Assembly (NCBI RefSeq): GCF_000003605.2
Contig: NW_003120435.1
Coordinates: forward strand, 18,189 to 49,764
Length of the DNA stretch: 31,576 bases
Reading direction: 5' to 3'
Source of the DNA: Saccoglossus kowalevskii
Lineage: Eukaryota; Hemichordata; Enteropneusta; Harrimaniidae
Notes under the pieces: model-generated
Told to the model about the DNA's origin: nothing
Seen by the model: only the letters and a program-made list of their open reading frames with translations
Databases searched by the model: none
Translations under genes and position numbers: made by a program
Shown: positions 11,331 through 22,800 of the stretch, one piece after another
Position numbering within the stretch: position 1 is the first letter of the stretch
Layout: every line of letters starts with the position of its first letter

Positions 11331-12868
11331 AGCCTTCATAAAAACATTTCCTAGAATCATTTTCATTCTTCCTTGCTATCATTCCAGGTACAACCTAGAA
11401 AATGGCGCTATTGCTATGGGCAAACAAAGCTCCACCCTCTGAATTACTCGAGCAATGTACCAAACATGAGTAGTAATTATGCCAATACAAATGCAATAAT
11501 GAGAAGACGGGTAATATTAGGTCACTGGTGTTGTGTGAGATTAGTTCTGGTTACTCCAACAACTAACATGCAAATAGCCGTCCACCCACACTCAACCCCG
11601 TGGGAAGGGAACATCATAATATTGACCTATTTACCTAAATAAATTAGTGAGTTACTTGACTTACTCTTCTATATATTGAAACCCGAACCAATGAAATGTA
11701 AGTACTGGATCATCTCAATGCGAAATGTTTCTGACCAGAATTTTTTTTTGTATAAAGTCAAACTTAGTACACTGTTGAACAATATCAATTCTTAAGCTAA
11801 AGCGGCATACTTCCATGTCCTTGAGTGGTGTCGATTTCGAATGTCACTCAAATGCAAACCATTTAGTTTTATTGTATGAAAAGTTAATTGTATTCCAGTT
11901 TTTTTTTCTTTTGTGACGACAATTATAAAATAGGAAATTGTTTTTTAATAATTATCAATAAATATGGTAATTAGCCCAATGTATAAAATAGACCTGGAAA
12001 TAGTTTTGTAGGCAGTTTATTTTTAACTGCACACGACCGAGTATTGGGAATTTTTGAGCAATTCAGGTAAGAATACATTTTACTACTACTTTATAACAAA
12101 TACTCCTCGAACTGTCACATATGTGGCGTTAATAAATTATATTTTATTACGCAGCATTGAAAATGTTTAAAAGATGAAATGAAGTTAGTCACTATCAAAA
12201 CAATACGTTCTGGTAAAATTCAATAGCATGTAGTGTGTTTTTTTTTAAGATCGCTGTTCTCTCTAATCTGACATTGAGTTGTATATCTGTGTGTCTCTCG
12301 TTTAACATGTTTGAAGCGTTACCATTGTGATCATAATAATAATTAATATCAATATGCCCTATTGTGATTAATGTAGTGCTAGTGTTTTATTCAATGGTAG
12401 CATTGTAATATGCATGCACACAATCGTGCTAGTGTAGAGTGAAAGCACGCATTTATGGCAATGTAATACGAGTAAACTCATAACAACACACATATCACAC
12501 TATATAATACGTTGAATTAGAAATATTATTGATTTATATTATCAGTGTTCGAATGTTCAGTAATTAAGTGTTGGGAACTGCATAATGGTATTAGTTATGA
12601 TACTAACCCAAACGATAGAATGTGCATCGGAAATGTATGCGATCTGGAATATTACTCATAAGTAACAAACATATAGTGCTATAGTTTCTATCCATAAACG
12701 TGGTTGGTTTTACAGATGAATTTTATGTATATATTTATGCAATATTATTATCACCAGTTGATGAATATTCATGAGGCTCTAGGTCTTAACCAACCATATT
12801 TGTCATGACCTTGCTATGTAAACTCATTCTGTAATGTTCACTCACTTATGTCATGTTGTTTTATAGCC
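11331..12868. other. Noncoding upstream region of the Frizzled-CRD gene
   Basis: AT-rich with no convincing coding frame. The sequence just before the Frizzled-CRD start, TGTTGTTTTATAG|CCATGAC (12854-12872), looks like a splice acceptor. A 5' UTR exon and the promoter may therefore lie in this stretch. Confidence 0.4.
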
Positions 12869-13390
12869 ATGACTGCAATCAGAGTTTTATTGCCCATCTT
12901 CGTGGTATGCATCTTTTACGGTGTGTTCATTGCTGGGAAAAAATGTGAGCGAGTCAGATTGGCAATGTGCCAGGATATGCCATACAGACGCACCCAACTT
13001 CCGAACAGATTCAACCAGTCCAACCAAGATGAAATCAGTTTGGAAATGCGTCAGTTTTGGCCGCTAGTCGAAATTGAGTGTTCACCTTACTTGAGTCAAT
13101 TTCTGTGTTCATTGTATTTACCACCATGCAGAACTGCACTTCCTTGTCGATCACTGTGCGAGTCAACCCGACGAGGATGCGCTCCAGTCATGGCTGGGTT
13201 TGGATTTCAATGGCCGGAGAACTTTGATTGTCAATATTTTCCAGAAGATGATGCAGACTGTATAGCCCCGGCGATTGAAGACGTGACTGTACTACCAACA
13301 CCAGCAACAAAGACAGAGACGACACTCAGTATTGAAGAATCCGGTGAAGGACGAAATTTGCAATGTCAGTGTCAATGTGTTGAGCACTAA
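12869..13390 (+). CDS. Secreted Frizzled cysteine-rich-domain protein (sFRP-like)
   Basis: 173 aa from ATG 12869. An in-frame ATG seven codons earlier (12848) lies in what looks like the polypyrimidine tract of a splice acceptor, so I prefer the later one. Residues 1-22 (MTAIRVLLPIFVVCIFYGVF) form a signal peptide. A complete Frizzled CRD follows with all ten cysteines: KCERV, MCQDMPYRRTQLPN, IECSPYLSQFLCSLYLPPC, LPCRSLCE, RRGCAPVMAGFGFQWPE, FDCQYFP and DADC. Frizzled CRDs bind Wnt lipid. No transmembrane segment follows. After a Thr/Ser/Glu linker the frame ends with QCQCQCVEH, recalling the C-x-C start of the netrin-like domain of sFRPs, but no such domain was found downstream. It is therefore either a CRD-only secreted Wnt modulator or the first coding exon of a longer sFRP. 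This looks like a functional host gene. Confidence 0.85.
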   Translation: MTAIRVLLPIFVVCIFYGVFIAGKKCERVRLAMCQDMPYRRTQLPNRFNQSNQDEISLEMRQFWPLVEIECSPYLSQFLCSLYLPPCRTALPCRSLCESTRRGCAPVMAGFGFQWPENFDCQYFPEDDADCIAPAIEDVTVLPTPATKTETTLSIEESGEGRNLQCQCQCVEH

Positions 13391-14738
13391 AAATCAATAA
13401 TCTCAGTAATTTTTGTAGGTAAATGATAGTAGCATTATTAGTGCAATGTAGACGTAGTATATTATTGTTTAGACATTTTACTGGACATTAGGCAAGTTTG
13501 TGAATGTTTACACTCCTGTAGACATCGGCTCAACGTTTTATTGTTTCCTATAGAACGCCGACAATCTTTAGAGCAGCGTTATTTACATATTACATTTGTT
13601 TTTCTTGTCTCCCTTTGTAATTTTAATCATATAAGTAATATACTAGTTATGTTCGTGAAATTGCATTCATTCAAATCAAATATTTGAGACCAAGTACAAG
13701 CTCACGAATGCGCAATCTATTTAGACGACATTTACTTTGATTTCAAGTCCACGTATTATGACAGTGTGATTATAGTAAGTCTATACATTCTATGAAGTGG
13801 TTTTAAGGGCTAGAGTAACATGTGTATAGTTATTACCTCAGAATACATTTATTGTAGTTCAATTTCAATTAATTATTAATAAATTATCACCATACTGTAA
13901 TTGGTAATCTCCTGGCATTAGCTAATTAATAAACTGTTGTTATTTATGACAATAATTGAATGAATGTGATAACCAGTTGGACGATTGAAATTGTGTAGTG
14001 ACCTAAATTGCAACTGATGGATTTTAAATTAAAGCATACTTTACATCAGTAAAGTCGGGAGAATAATATCTCTAATTTGTGATAATTAATTTAATCATAT
14101 TTGTTTTACCACCAGCACAACATGCCCCAATATAGACTTACTGTTGTTATCTGTGGGATTCCCAGTATCTGCATTCAATAACTATGCGCAAATCAAATCA
14201 TATGCAAATTAAAAATGTTAATAGATTTCACTTGACCTCATCAGCAATTCAACCAAGTTAACTTCAATCGGACAAGATTTTTTAGTAATTAAAATAAAAT
14301 ATGAACGATTCAAAATGTTGCTGACTTATGTAACTTCGTATAAACAAGATGACTTCGGCAGTGGTTATGTTAAAGAAGCAGGATTATGGCCGGTGATGTT
14401 CAAAGTGAAAGCATCTTGCGGTCTCAACTACATAAATATAAATAAAAAGTTGTTGAAGATATTCGTGACTCTAACATTCAAAATAAATGAAACAAAGTTT
14501 GAAAAATTGCGGCCAATGGTTCACAGATTTGCCCGGGTAAATCAAGGGTTCATGAAAAAATAACAAATAATTACCATTGTTATGAAATGACCAAATCTAT
14601 CACGAGTGATAATCAGCTAACAAACTCAACTACCGTGATACATTAGACCAGAGGATGTATTCCATTTTTATATACGGTAAAATCTGGTTGGAGAACACAG
14701 TCACTTGGAGGCTTAAATTCAATAAATACTATCTTTTT
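13391..14738. other. 3' flank of the Frizzled-CRD gene, no further gene recognised
   Basis: AATAAA-type signals near 13880 and 13928 could end the Frizzled-CRD transcript. A frame at 14315-14563 has no recognisable motif. No netrin-like exon could be identified. Confidence 0.4.
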
Positions 14739-14849
14739 AAGGGGTATTCGCACAGAGTTATGGGAAATACTCGCTGTTACGCCTCGCCTGATTGGCTGAA
14801 AATGAGTCTGCGAACTTGATTTACTCATACCTCTGTGCGGATCCCCCTT
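14739..14849. mobile_element. 111-bp fold-back MITE
   Basis: The left arm AAGGGGTATTCGCACAGAG and its extension TTATG pair with the reverse complement of the right arm, AAGGGGGATCCGCACAGAG and GTATG. There are few mismatches over about 30 bp. The left flank reads TTAA overlapping the first bases and the right flank TTGA, possibly a decayed TTAA target duplication. It is too short to encode protein. Confidence 0.6.
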
Positions 14850-15128
14850 GATTCTGGCTGTTGGCTATTTTTGTTCATGAAATCGTCGGATATCAGAAAA
14901 TTGTGCACTTTTGAATAAAATCAAGTAAGAAATTATGAACAATTGTTATTAACGGAACACATTGTATTTTTCAACACCCGATAACAAGTAATTTGTTCCT
15001 GGTAGCACAAAATAAAAGTCGAACTAGATATTATTATCAGCACTAGATCTTGGCTCTAACTGATGGGATTTTACTAATCAGTATTCATATCTCTTTCTTT
15101 AGTGCGACACGAGATGCTGATATTTTAC

Positions 15129-15305
15129 TTTTATAAATGCAAGATCAGGTGTGTGGCTTGACATGGAGATGCAAATGCTTGGGAAAGCGAAGTTTATTTT
15201 CAGCTTCATTTCGAGCTGGTTGTCTTGCCGCATACACACGTATTCATTCTGGCTAAATGCCGAGATTTTATTGTTCAGCAATGCCGCAGTCACATTGATC
15301 ATAAG
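15129..15305 (-). CDS. Candidate exon of an unidentified minus-strand gene
   Basis: On -, a pyrimidine-rich tract ending CTTCCAG at 15306 precedes 177 bases (59 codons, phase 0 to phase 0) beginning LMINVTAALLNNKISAFSQN and ending SHTPDLAFIK, then GTAAAATA. The segment is GC-richer than its surroundings and codon-like. No domain is recognised. Its phases are compatible with the minus-strand exons beyond the transposon, so it may be a downstream exon of that gene. This is tentative. Confidence 0.35.
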
Positions 15306-15488
15306 CTGGAAGGTTTTTTTTTTAGTTATATCAAGAAATTTTATTTTGCCGAGATTTTTTTTCCGTCACTGGTCGTATTTACTCACACATTGATAGTGGC
15401 TAATATATCTTTGTACATATACATGTGTATATTAAATTCCAATTTGCATTTATTGAACAGTTCATACAAGATATAAAACATCACGCTG

Positions 15489-15497
15489 AGAATCATA
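15489..15497 (+). repeat. Left target-site duplication, AGAATCATA
   Basis: The 9-bp sequence ends directly where the left terminal inverted repeat begins and is repeated exactly at 26402-26410 directly after the right terminus. Confidence 0.95.
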
Positions 15498-15602
15498 TAG
15501 TCTCGCTTGCCAGACCTCTGGTCTGACTGAGTTTTACGAAAGGGCGCCTCTCGCGGCGAAGCCGCGAAAGCGAGGTCGTCAGACCGAGGTCTGGCTGGAA
15601 GC
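15498..15602 (+). repeat. Left terminal inverted repeat (105 bp)
   Basis: Exact reverse complement of 26297-26401. It is much more GC-rich than the host DNA. Internally it is nearly self-complementary: CCAGACCTCTGGTCTGAC near the outer end pairs with GTCAGACCGAGGTCTGG near the inner end. At the centre TCGCGGC-GAA-GCCGCGA (15551-15567) forms a short hairpin. Each terminus could therefore extrude as a cruciform. Confidence 0.96.
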
Positions 15603-15810
15603 GGCTCCCGCATTCCAAAACAAAAATAGCAACCAATAGAATGGTACTATTCCCGTCTTCTTCGTACTCAAGACCTAATGAATATTTAATGAGAAGGCGG
15701 CGATAATTATAAATAACTGCCAATGAGACTTCGATTACTGCTGTCAATTTTTAAACGAACAGCTGTCCCGCCATTTTCAATTTGCTTCTGCTAGAAAAAA
15801 AAATGTCAAC
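15603..15810 (+). promoter_or_regulatory. Leader between left TIR and helicase start
   Basis: 208 bp between the TIR and the helicase ATG. It contains CCCGCCATTTTCAA near 15767, a YY1-type motif in reverse, and an A-run just before the start codon context AACATGGCC. It presumably carries the helicase promoter; no TATA box at a convincing distance was recognised. Confidence 0.35.
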
Positions 15811-18323
15811 ATGGCCGACGAGAAACTTGCTGCAGCCGAGAAAATAGAGTATTCTATTGCTTGTGGTATGAAAGAACTATCATTAGCTCAGCTGAAACAA
15901 AGGCAACGTGAAGCATTGAGTGCTTTCCTTAGTGGCCATGACGTAATGGTAAATCTGCCTACAGGATACGGGAAGTCTGCAGTTTATCAACTCGCACCAT
16001 TCTGCTATGATATTTTCCATAACCGTACCAAATCAGTAGCTCTTGTCATCTCACCTTTAGTCGCATTGATGAAAGACCAAGTGCAGGTTTTATATGGAAA
16101 AAATATTGAGGCGGTATATTTGTCAGAGGTTGGCGTTTCCGGGTTAAGAGATCGACTTAAAAATGGAAATTTGAGGGTCGTCTTTGCTAGTCCCGAATCC
16201 GTCCTGGAAAATCAATCTGTTAGAGAACTTTTTCAGAATAGATGTTACAGAGAGTTGATATGTGATGTATTCATTGATGAAGCACACTGTGTAGCTAAGT
16301 GGTAAGTATTTATTGGTACTGTAAAATACTTTATTTTCACTGAAAAAAGTTTTCAGGCATTTTGTCTGGATCTAATAGCGAAAATAAAATTCCAGTAAAA
16401 ATAAAGTATTCCTGGGTATTCAGTGTATTTTTTGCCTAACTGGCCTGAGTTAAATAACACATGTAGACCTAATATAAAGGGGTATTAACTAAGTACATGT
16501 ATATCGTTATCATGCGATGAAGCATATAATCCTAGAAAAGTATACTAGTATACAGTAAACAACATTTGGACTGTATTATTTTGACATGTTGCGTTATTAC
16601 ACAAGAAAATGTGTAATAGTGCAGCAGCTGCAGAAATGTTTTTTTTTTTTTTATTATTTCATTTTTATTTTGTGTGTGAATCTTATTTGCTGCGTTGTAT
16701 ACAATAATTGATACCATGGAGGTAAAAACGTTTTGGACTGTATTATTAAAAATCTGGTTTTACCTCCATGTTGATACCAAGTAAAAAATATTCTTGTCAC
16801 AAACCAAATAAATTTGGATATACAAATGTACTAGTACTTTTCTGAGGACACCATATGCCCAACAAGCAAAATAAAATTTAACATTTATGTCAGTATAATT
16901 TCTAGTCTTTAAAATTCAGCACCTAATAAAAGTTGTGTAAGATATAGTATATTTTATAATTTTAGGGGTTTAGGTGACAAGAAAGTTTTCAGAATATGGT
17001 ATGGCAGACTATCTGAGCTGAGGTCATTACTACCAAAAGACATTCATATGGTTGCTCTAACAGCTACTGCTACAAGTTCTATACAGAAAATAATTATTGA
17101 ATAAACCAACATGATGGATTGCATTATAGTAGCAGAGTCTCCAGACAGGCCTAATATCAAATATAGTGTAATAAAAGTTGAAAATGATTTAACAAAGAAT
17201 TTCACATGGTTGATTGAAGACCTGTTAGCTAATGGTATAAACACTGACAGAGTAATAATATTTTGCAGATCTCTAAAGTACTGTCGCTTGCTCTATCTTT
17301 TATTCCGAAAACAACTTGGAAACAATGGCTATGATTATTCACATGGTGAATCATATAATGATGACAGAAATCGTCTTCATGCTATGTTTCATTCACAAAC
17401 ACCCGATATAGTAAAAGAAAGTGTTTTGGATTCTTTTAGAAAGGAAGATGGTCATGTCAGAGTAGTGTTTGCCAGTATTGCATTTGGCATGGGGATAGAT
17501 GTCAAAGGTGTGTATACAGTCATCAATTATGGTCCATCTAATGACATTGATGATTACTTTCAGGAAAGTGGTAGATGTGGTAGGGATGGCAAACAAAGCT
17601 ATAGTTTGTTATTAGTTTATAAGCAATCCATGTCAAAGCGTGTCAGTAAAGAAATGAAATTGTATGTATCTACAACAAAGTGCAGGCGAGAAACCTTGCT
17701 ATCCCATTTTCCTGGGCAGCCATCTCCTTTTAGTGGAGCATTGCATAATTGCTGTGATATATGTACTATGAAATGTAATTGTTTTCTTTGTTCTGCTGAA
17801 CAATATCTAGTCCATGCATCATGTAAGGCAGAAATTGAAATACATGAACAATACAAAAAAGATATCGAGAAAAGTAAGAAAGAAACTGAGACTATAACTA
17901 AACCATACAAACAAGAATTGCACTGTGAGTTACTACGGTTACGTAGCAAACGTTTAGATGAAGCCCATGATGCAGATGGAAATTTAAATCCATTGTACAG
18001 TGGTGCTGATTTAACTAGTGGTATTTCATTGCCAATGATAAATAATATTGTTAAAAGTGACCATGATATAATTAATTTATCTAGTTTGGTTGACAAATTT
18101 GGTATACATGACAAAGAAGAAGCAAATGAGATTTGGTCATGCATACAAAATGTCAGAGAGGCCAGCAACTCAGGTTTTGTTGTTATTCATGGTTATAGAG
18201 TCTAGTAACAGTGATTTCGAGAATAGCTCAGATATATATACGTCAAGTGATTCATCAGATAGTGATGTAGAATCCAGAATTAGACAGAAAGTTCATCTTC
18301 CAATTTTATCTGATGACGACTAG
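15811..18323 (+). CDS. RecQ-like SF2 DNA helicase of the transposon, interrupted by one stop codon
   Basis: Exon 1 (15811-16301) starts MADEKLAAAEKIEYSIACGM and has motif 0 (LKQRQREAL), Walker A LPTGYGKS (residues 49-56), SPLVALMKDQV and the DEAHC box (157-161). The donor GTAAGT at 16302 and acceptor TTTTAG at 16965 join within a Trp codon, as in the RecQ 'DEAHC..WG' region. Exon 2 continues to LTATAT (motif III), then an in-frame TAA at 17102-17104. The same frame carries on with SPDRPNIKYS, IIFCRS, VVFASIAFGMGIDVKG, QESGRCGRDG (arginine-finger motif VI) and a RecQ zinc module, CRRETLLSHF then CCDIC. No RQC winged-helix or HRDC domain is recognised. The main frame ends at 18205. A neighbouring frame continues as an acidic Ser/Asp-rich tail to 18323, suggesting a second, small frameshift near 18170. 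RecQ enzymes unwind DNA 3'-5'; a role in transposition is inferred. A functional product is unlikely unless the stop is a sequence error. Confidence 0.88.
16302..16965 (+). other. Helicase intron with two small inverted repeats
   Basis: 664-bp GT-AG intron. AATACTTTATTTTCACT (from 16328) has an inverted counterpart, AGTAAAAATAAAGTATT (from 16394). CATGGAGGTAAAA (from 16717) pairs with TTTTACCTCCATG (from 16759). TTGGACTGTATTATT occurs twice in direct orientation (16566 and 16733). These look like decayed MITE ends. Confidence 0.55.
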
Positions 18324-19815
18324 AAGCAGTATTAGGTGCAAATGAATTTGTGTTTAGTCTTGCCAGGGATAAACTTTGTGGTTCTTTTATGCAAGTCAGT
18401 GCTATGGTATAGCATGATTGCCAATGTGTAAATTTGAGTGTTTTGGAAAGATTGAATGTAAAGATCCTCTCATAATTTTACCAAATTGGCAACATATTGT
18501 TTTGTGTATGAAATCATAAATTCTTGTCAATATATTTGCCTAATTATTGCCACAAGAGACTGACATAAAGTTTGTTACTGCACTTTGCAAAATATGGAAA
18601 AAAAATGTCATTTATTTATACTGCAAGAACAAAGCATTGATTTTGCCAATATATCCAACTTTTGAAAACAGTATTGTATTAACCATTTCACTGCCACTAT
18701 TTTTGTTCAGAAATTCTTGAATTTTCTTTATTTTCTTAGAGTCCTATTTACTTTGGATGAAAACAATGCAGGATAGTTTAGTCTTAATCAGAATTTGAGA
18801 AATTAGTAGATTTATAACAAATCTATTTGTGGGAAGTGACAAAGGTGGTGAAAGGATTAAGCACTTCTAATAGAAGAAATATGGTTCACAGACTATTCTA
18901 TGTATATTCTTATTTCAATTTTGTGGACATTCATGCAAGGTAAATAATGTACCAGGGTTGCAGTAAAATTATGAAAGTGTCTGATTTATAGGTGTGTAAA
19001 CACTAAAATTACCATTTCAGTATTTCTTAATTATTCCTTGTCACATAGACTAGGTTAATTCAAATGCTGTAAAACATATATGTAGTTCTTATAGGAGAGA
19101 CATGGGGGAAGGAGGCGGGTCTGGCTGCTTTTCTTGCATTGTCTGAGTTGATCAAGTGAAAAATGTCGCCAGCCAGCTACTTTTTTTCTGAAATAGCATA
19201 TACATCTCCCTGTGTGTTTTGTTTGTATTGTAAATAAATCTAGAGTGCTGTGAAAATAAAACAGACTTTAATAAATAATCATGAGTTTATTGTACATCTT
19301 TCTTTTATTGTCACATTTCACACAGTACATGTTACCATGGGTCATCCATTCATATGTGATTATAAAATGTCAATATGTACAGAACATAAAAAAAGTGATT
19401 TCTTTCCAAATAAGGCTTCAGTTTACCTGCCATAACCCACCTTATATCTACATGTGTTATCAGTGCACATTTGCCAATGCTAATTGATACCCAGTGGGGC
19501 TAATACAATTTGCTGATTTGAACAATTATTCTTGTTTCCCAAACACCTTTCCTTAAAATACCATACAACTAAATTTGAAAGAAAATGTACTGAATTCACA
19601 AATATGGTATACACTGAAAATTACTTGTACATGTATCTGTCTCCCTGTGGGTATTAAATGTTTTTCAAAACAGAGTGCTAACATTGTGTATGGTTAATAA
19701 TACTTGCTTGTGATGTGTGATGATATTAAAGTCCCCCTTCCTCCTAATTACAGTGCAGCAAAATTAATTTTTATACAGTTTTTATACAATACAAAATTTG
19801 ATTCAATAAAGTAAA
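18324..19815. other. Convergent 3' regions of the two transposon genes
   Basis: No coding potential beyond short spurious frames. AATAAA on + (about 19231 and 19255) and TTTATT (AATAAA on -, about 19285) lie within about 60 bp of each other. The helicase and transposase transcripts may therefore terminate in overlapping positions. Confidence 0.45.
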
Positions 19816-22800
19816 CTAGGCAAACGAGTACATGTCTTCAAAATGACTCAAGTGTTTGGATATCCATTTTCTCACCTTTGTAACATCCTGGTATCTAAAT
19901 GGATCTCTATCAAAATCTGGATAGGCACAGTGAAAACGACCAGGTATAAACTCAAATACTTTTCCATTATTATTTAAGTGATCCAGAATAATGTTAAGAT
20001 CTTTATCAGTTGATGTTGTCGTATGCTTATACCCAGGTCTAATAACAGCGATTTGACTATCTAAATTCTTTAGAATTTGTTCATTTGAGTGCACTGCTCT
20101 ACTGACTCTATTTACAGCGCGTTCAGTTAATTTACCACCAAATGACTTAGCATCTTCCTTGAAGTACTTGTTTTGATGCTCTAAATGTAAATCTAACGGA
20201 ATGTTATTACCAGCTCCACCTTTCACATTTACAAATCTCTCCCATTTCAAAAGGTGTGCTTCTTTGGGAGGCAGAATAGCAGCAATCTGCACTAATAAAT
20301 ACAATGATTCCAATGCATATTTATGTCTACCATCAGCTTTATAATGTAACATCAAAAACTTGTACAATCTGATTACTCTCTCCCCATCCCCTTCTTTAAT
20401 GGCATCTTGAAAATTTCTTACCAATAAACCCATACTAATACTGACACAGGCATAGTTAAAAATACCATCTTGGTTTTCATATTCTGGTGACTGCCTTGGA
20501 AGTTCACCGATAAAATTATGACCATGCTTAAGTTTCTCATGTCTTTTGAGATAACCTGCTACCTTGTACAGTTTGCCACAATATCTACATGTAAGGGAAC
20601 TAGTAGCTTCATCTGAACCAACCACTGGCAGCTGATCCATTATAAACATGTCTACAAAATTGCCTAATACCTCAAACAAATAATTTGGGTTAGAGCTACT
20701 GTGCATTTTATTTTCATCAAAATTTGAAGTTGGTTTGCCATCTATGGAATCCATAGAAAAATAATGCATCAATGCACTGATGATATGGGCTTCTGTGTAA
20801 ATGTGTCAAAAAAGTCTTTGGATGCGTTGAAGTCAGAACCTGGATCAATACAGACATTTCTTCTGTTAACTGCATTTCTAAGCTGGTTCATAGTTCCAAT
20901 ATCAAAAGAGGACTGAGTTGAATAAAGTTTGTGCCAACACACCTGTTGAAATGCAACACATGGTAAAGAATTATAACACATTTGTACTGTACCGTGATTG
21001 GTCAAAAACATGTCACATGATGTTTATGATGTCACATGATGTCACATGATGTCTCTACTGCTCTGGCTAGNNNNNNNNNNNNNNNNNNNNNNNNNNNNNN
21101 NNNNNNNNNNNNNNNNNNNNNNNNNNNNNNNNNNNNNNNNNNNNNNNNNNNNNNNNNNNNNNNNNNNNNNNNNNNNNNNNNNNNNNNNNNNNNNNNNNNN
21201 NNNNNNNNNNNNNNNNNNNNNNNNNNNNNNNNNNNNNNNNNNNNNNNNNNNNNNNNNNNNNNNNNNNNNNNNNNNNNNNNNNNNNNNNNNNNNNNNNNNN
21301 NNNNNNNNNNNNNNNNNNNNNNNNNNNNNNNNNNNNNNNNNNNNNNNNNNNNNNNNNNNNNNNNNNNNNNNNNNNNNNNNNNNNNNNNNNNNNNNNNNNN
21401 NNNNNNNNNNNNNNNNNNNNNNNNNNNNNNNNNNNNNNNNNNNNNNNNNNNNNNNNNNNNNNNNNNNNNNNNNNNNNNNNNNNNNNNNNNNNNNNNNNNN
21501 NNNNNNNNNNNNNNNNNNNNNNNNNNNNNNAATCCCACTAACCTGTTGTTAACCTATTGTTTTTAATATTCAGTATACCGAACACCTCACTATAACAAAC
21601 TTTTATCATGTTCTCCAATGACTTCTTTGTAGGCAAGGACGCAATCAGGTTTGCCAAAAAATGTTTTGCAAAAAAATATGTACATCGCCAGCCCACAGGT
21701 AACATCACCACAACCATAACTACATGTACTGAATATGCATAAATAAACATCTTTTATATGAAAACACTAAAGTTAGCATATTTGTGTTAAAATATGCTTC
21801 ATACTACAGTAAAACCTGTCTATACCAAACCATGTCTAAACCTGAAAACATTATAAACTGAACAGTTTTAGAATTCCCTTCTTAATAGACATGCTCGTTT
21901 AAAAAAATAATATAAACCGAGCACTTCTGTAAACTGGTGTTCGGTTTAGACATGTTTCACTGTATATTGTACATTTTAGTAAATGGAAAATTTTCCCCAG
22001 TAAGGGAAGTTGAACACTTTCTTTCTAGTAAAACTGGTATACTCTGCATGTGTACTATTTTACAAAATAAGTCTATTAAAAATGTATACATACTCTGTAA
22101 AATGCAACAAGTGCATGCCAATCTGCCAATTTGGGATAAATTCCTTCCAGTCGCTGAGTAGGTGTCCTTCCATCACACACAGAGTCCAGAGATTCTCTTA
22201 ATCGTTCAACAGTAAGCTGACCCCCAACAAATGGCACTTTACACAATGGTGCTTTGTCATCTTCCAATGTATCAGTATGACCTTTGGAGAGATAATACAT
22301 ATAATTTATTTCTGTAAATATTTACCATAACAGTTTACAGTGTTGAAAATACAAAACTGTTTTCTGATTTTTCTAAAATACTGCTAAATTCAAATATAAA
22401 CAAAAATTATATTTATTTGAATATACAAGTGAACATGGTATATGAAACAAAACAAAAAAAACATCCATTCCATCACAATTCAAAATTGAGTTGAGTTCGG
22501 GTAACCCCCCCCCCCCAAATAAAATGCACCACTATTAACTTGTAGCATGTTCATGGGAAACTGTCAATGAACAAATATCATTCTAACACTACAGTGAATA
22601 ATTTGAACAAACTTATTTATTATTATTACAGTGTCATCAATGTATTACCTGGGACAAACTGGTGAGCATATTTTGCAATTTCTATCATTTCTTCAGTGTA
22701 CTGTTCGTTTTTCTGTAGAACACCTAACATAACCTAACAGAAGATAAATAAGACAATATTTAATGAACTGAATAAATGCATATTATCATGTTATGCTACC

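Noticed and set aside
14315-14563. 82-codon + frame considered as the missing netrin domain of the Frizzled-CRD gene
   Set aside because: Lacks the cysteine pattern and the strand motifs of netrin-like domains.
15493-15747. Minus-strand ORF containing LTTSLSRLRRERRPFVKLSQ, shared with a + frame at 26170-26460
   Set aside because: The shared peptide is only the translation of the two identical terminal inverted repeats, not a protein.
17617-18168. 183-codon minus frame opposite the helicase
   Set aside because: Shadow frame; the + strand carries the conserved helicase motifs.
18324-19487. Short frames such as 19250-19487
   Set aside because: They lie in the convergent 3' regions and have no recognisable sequence or splice context.
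21036-21566. Long open frames across the N run
   Set aside because: They are open only because the assembly gap has no stop codons.
21538-21750. Minus frame considered as an extra transposase exon
   Set aside because: Exons ending at 22094 and starting at 20942 already join in phase (AFYR to VCWHKLY), and this frame does not resemble the family.
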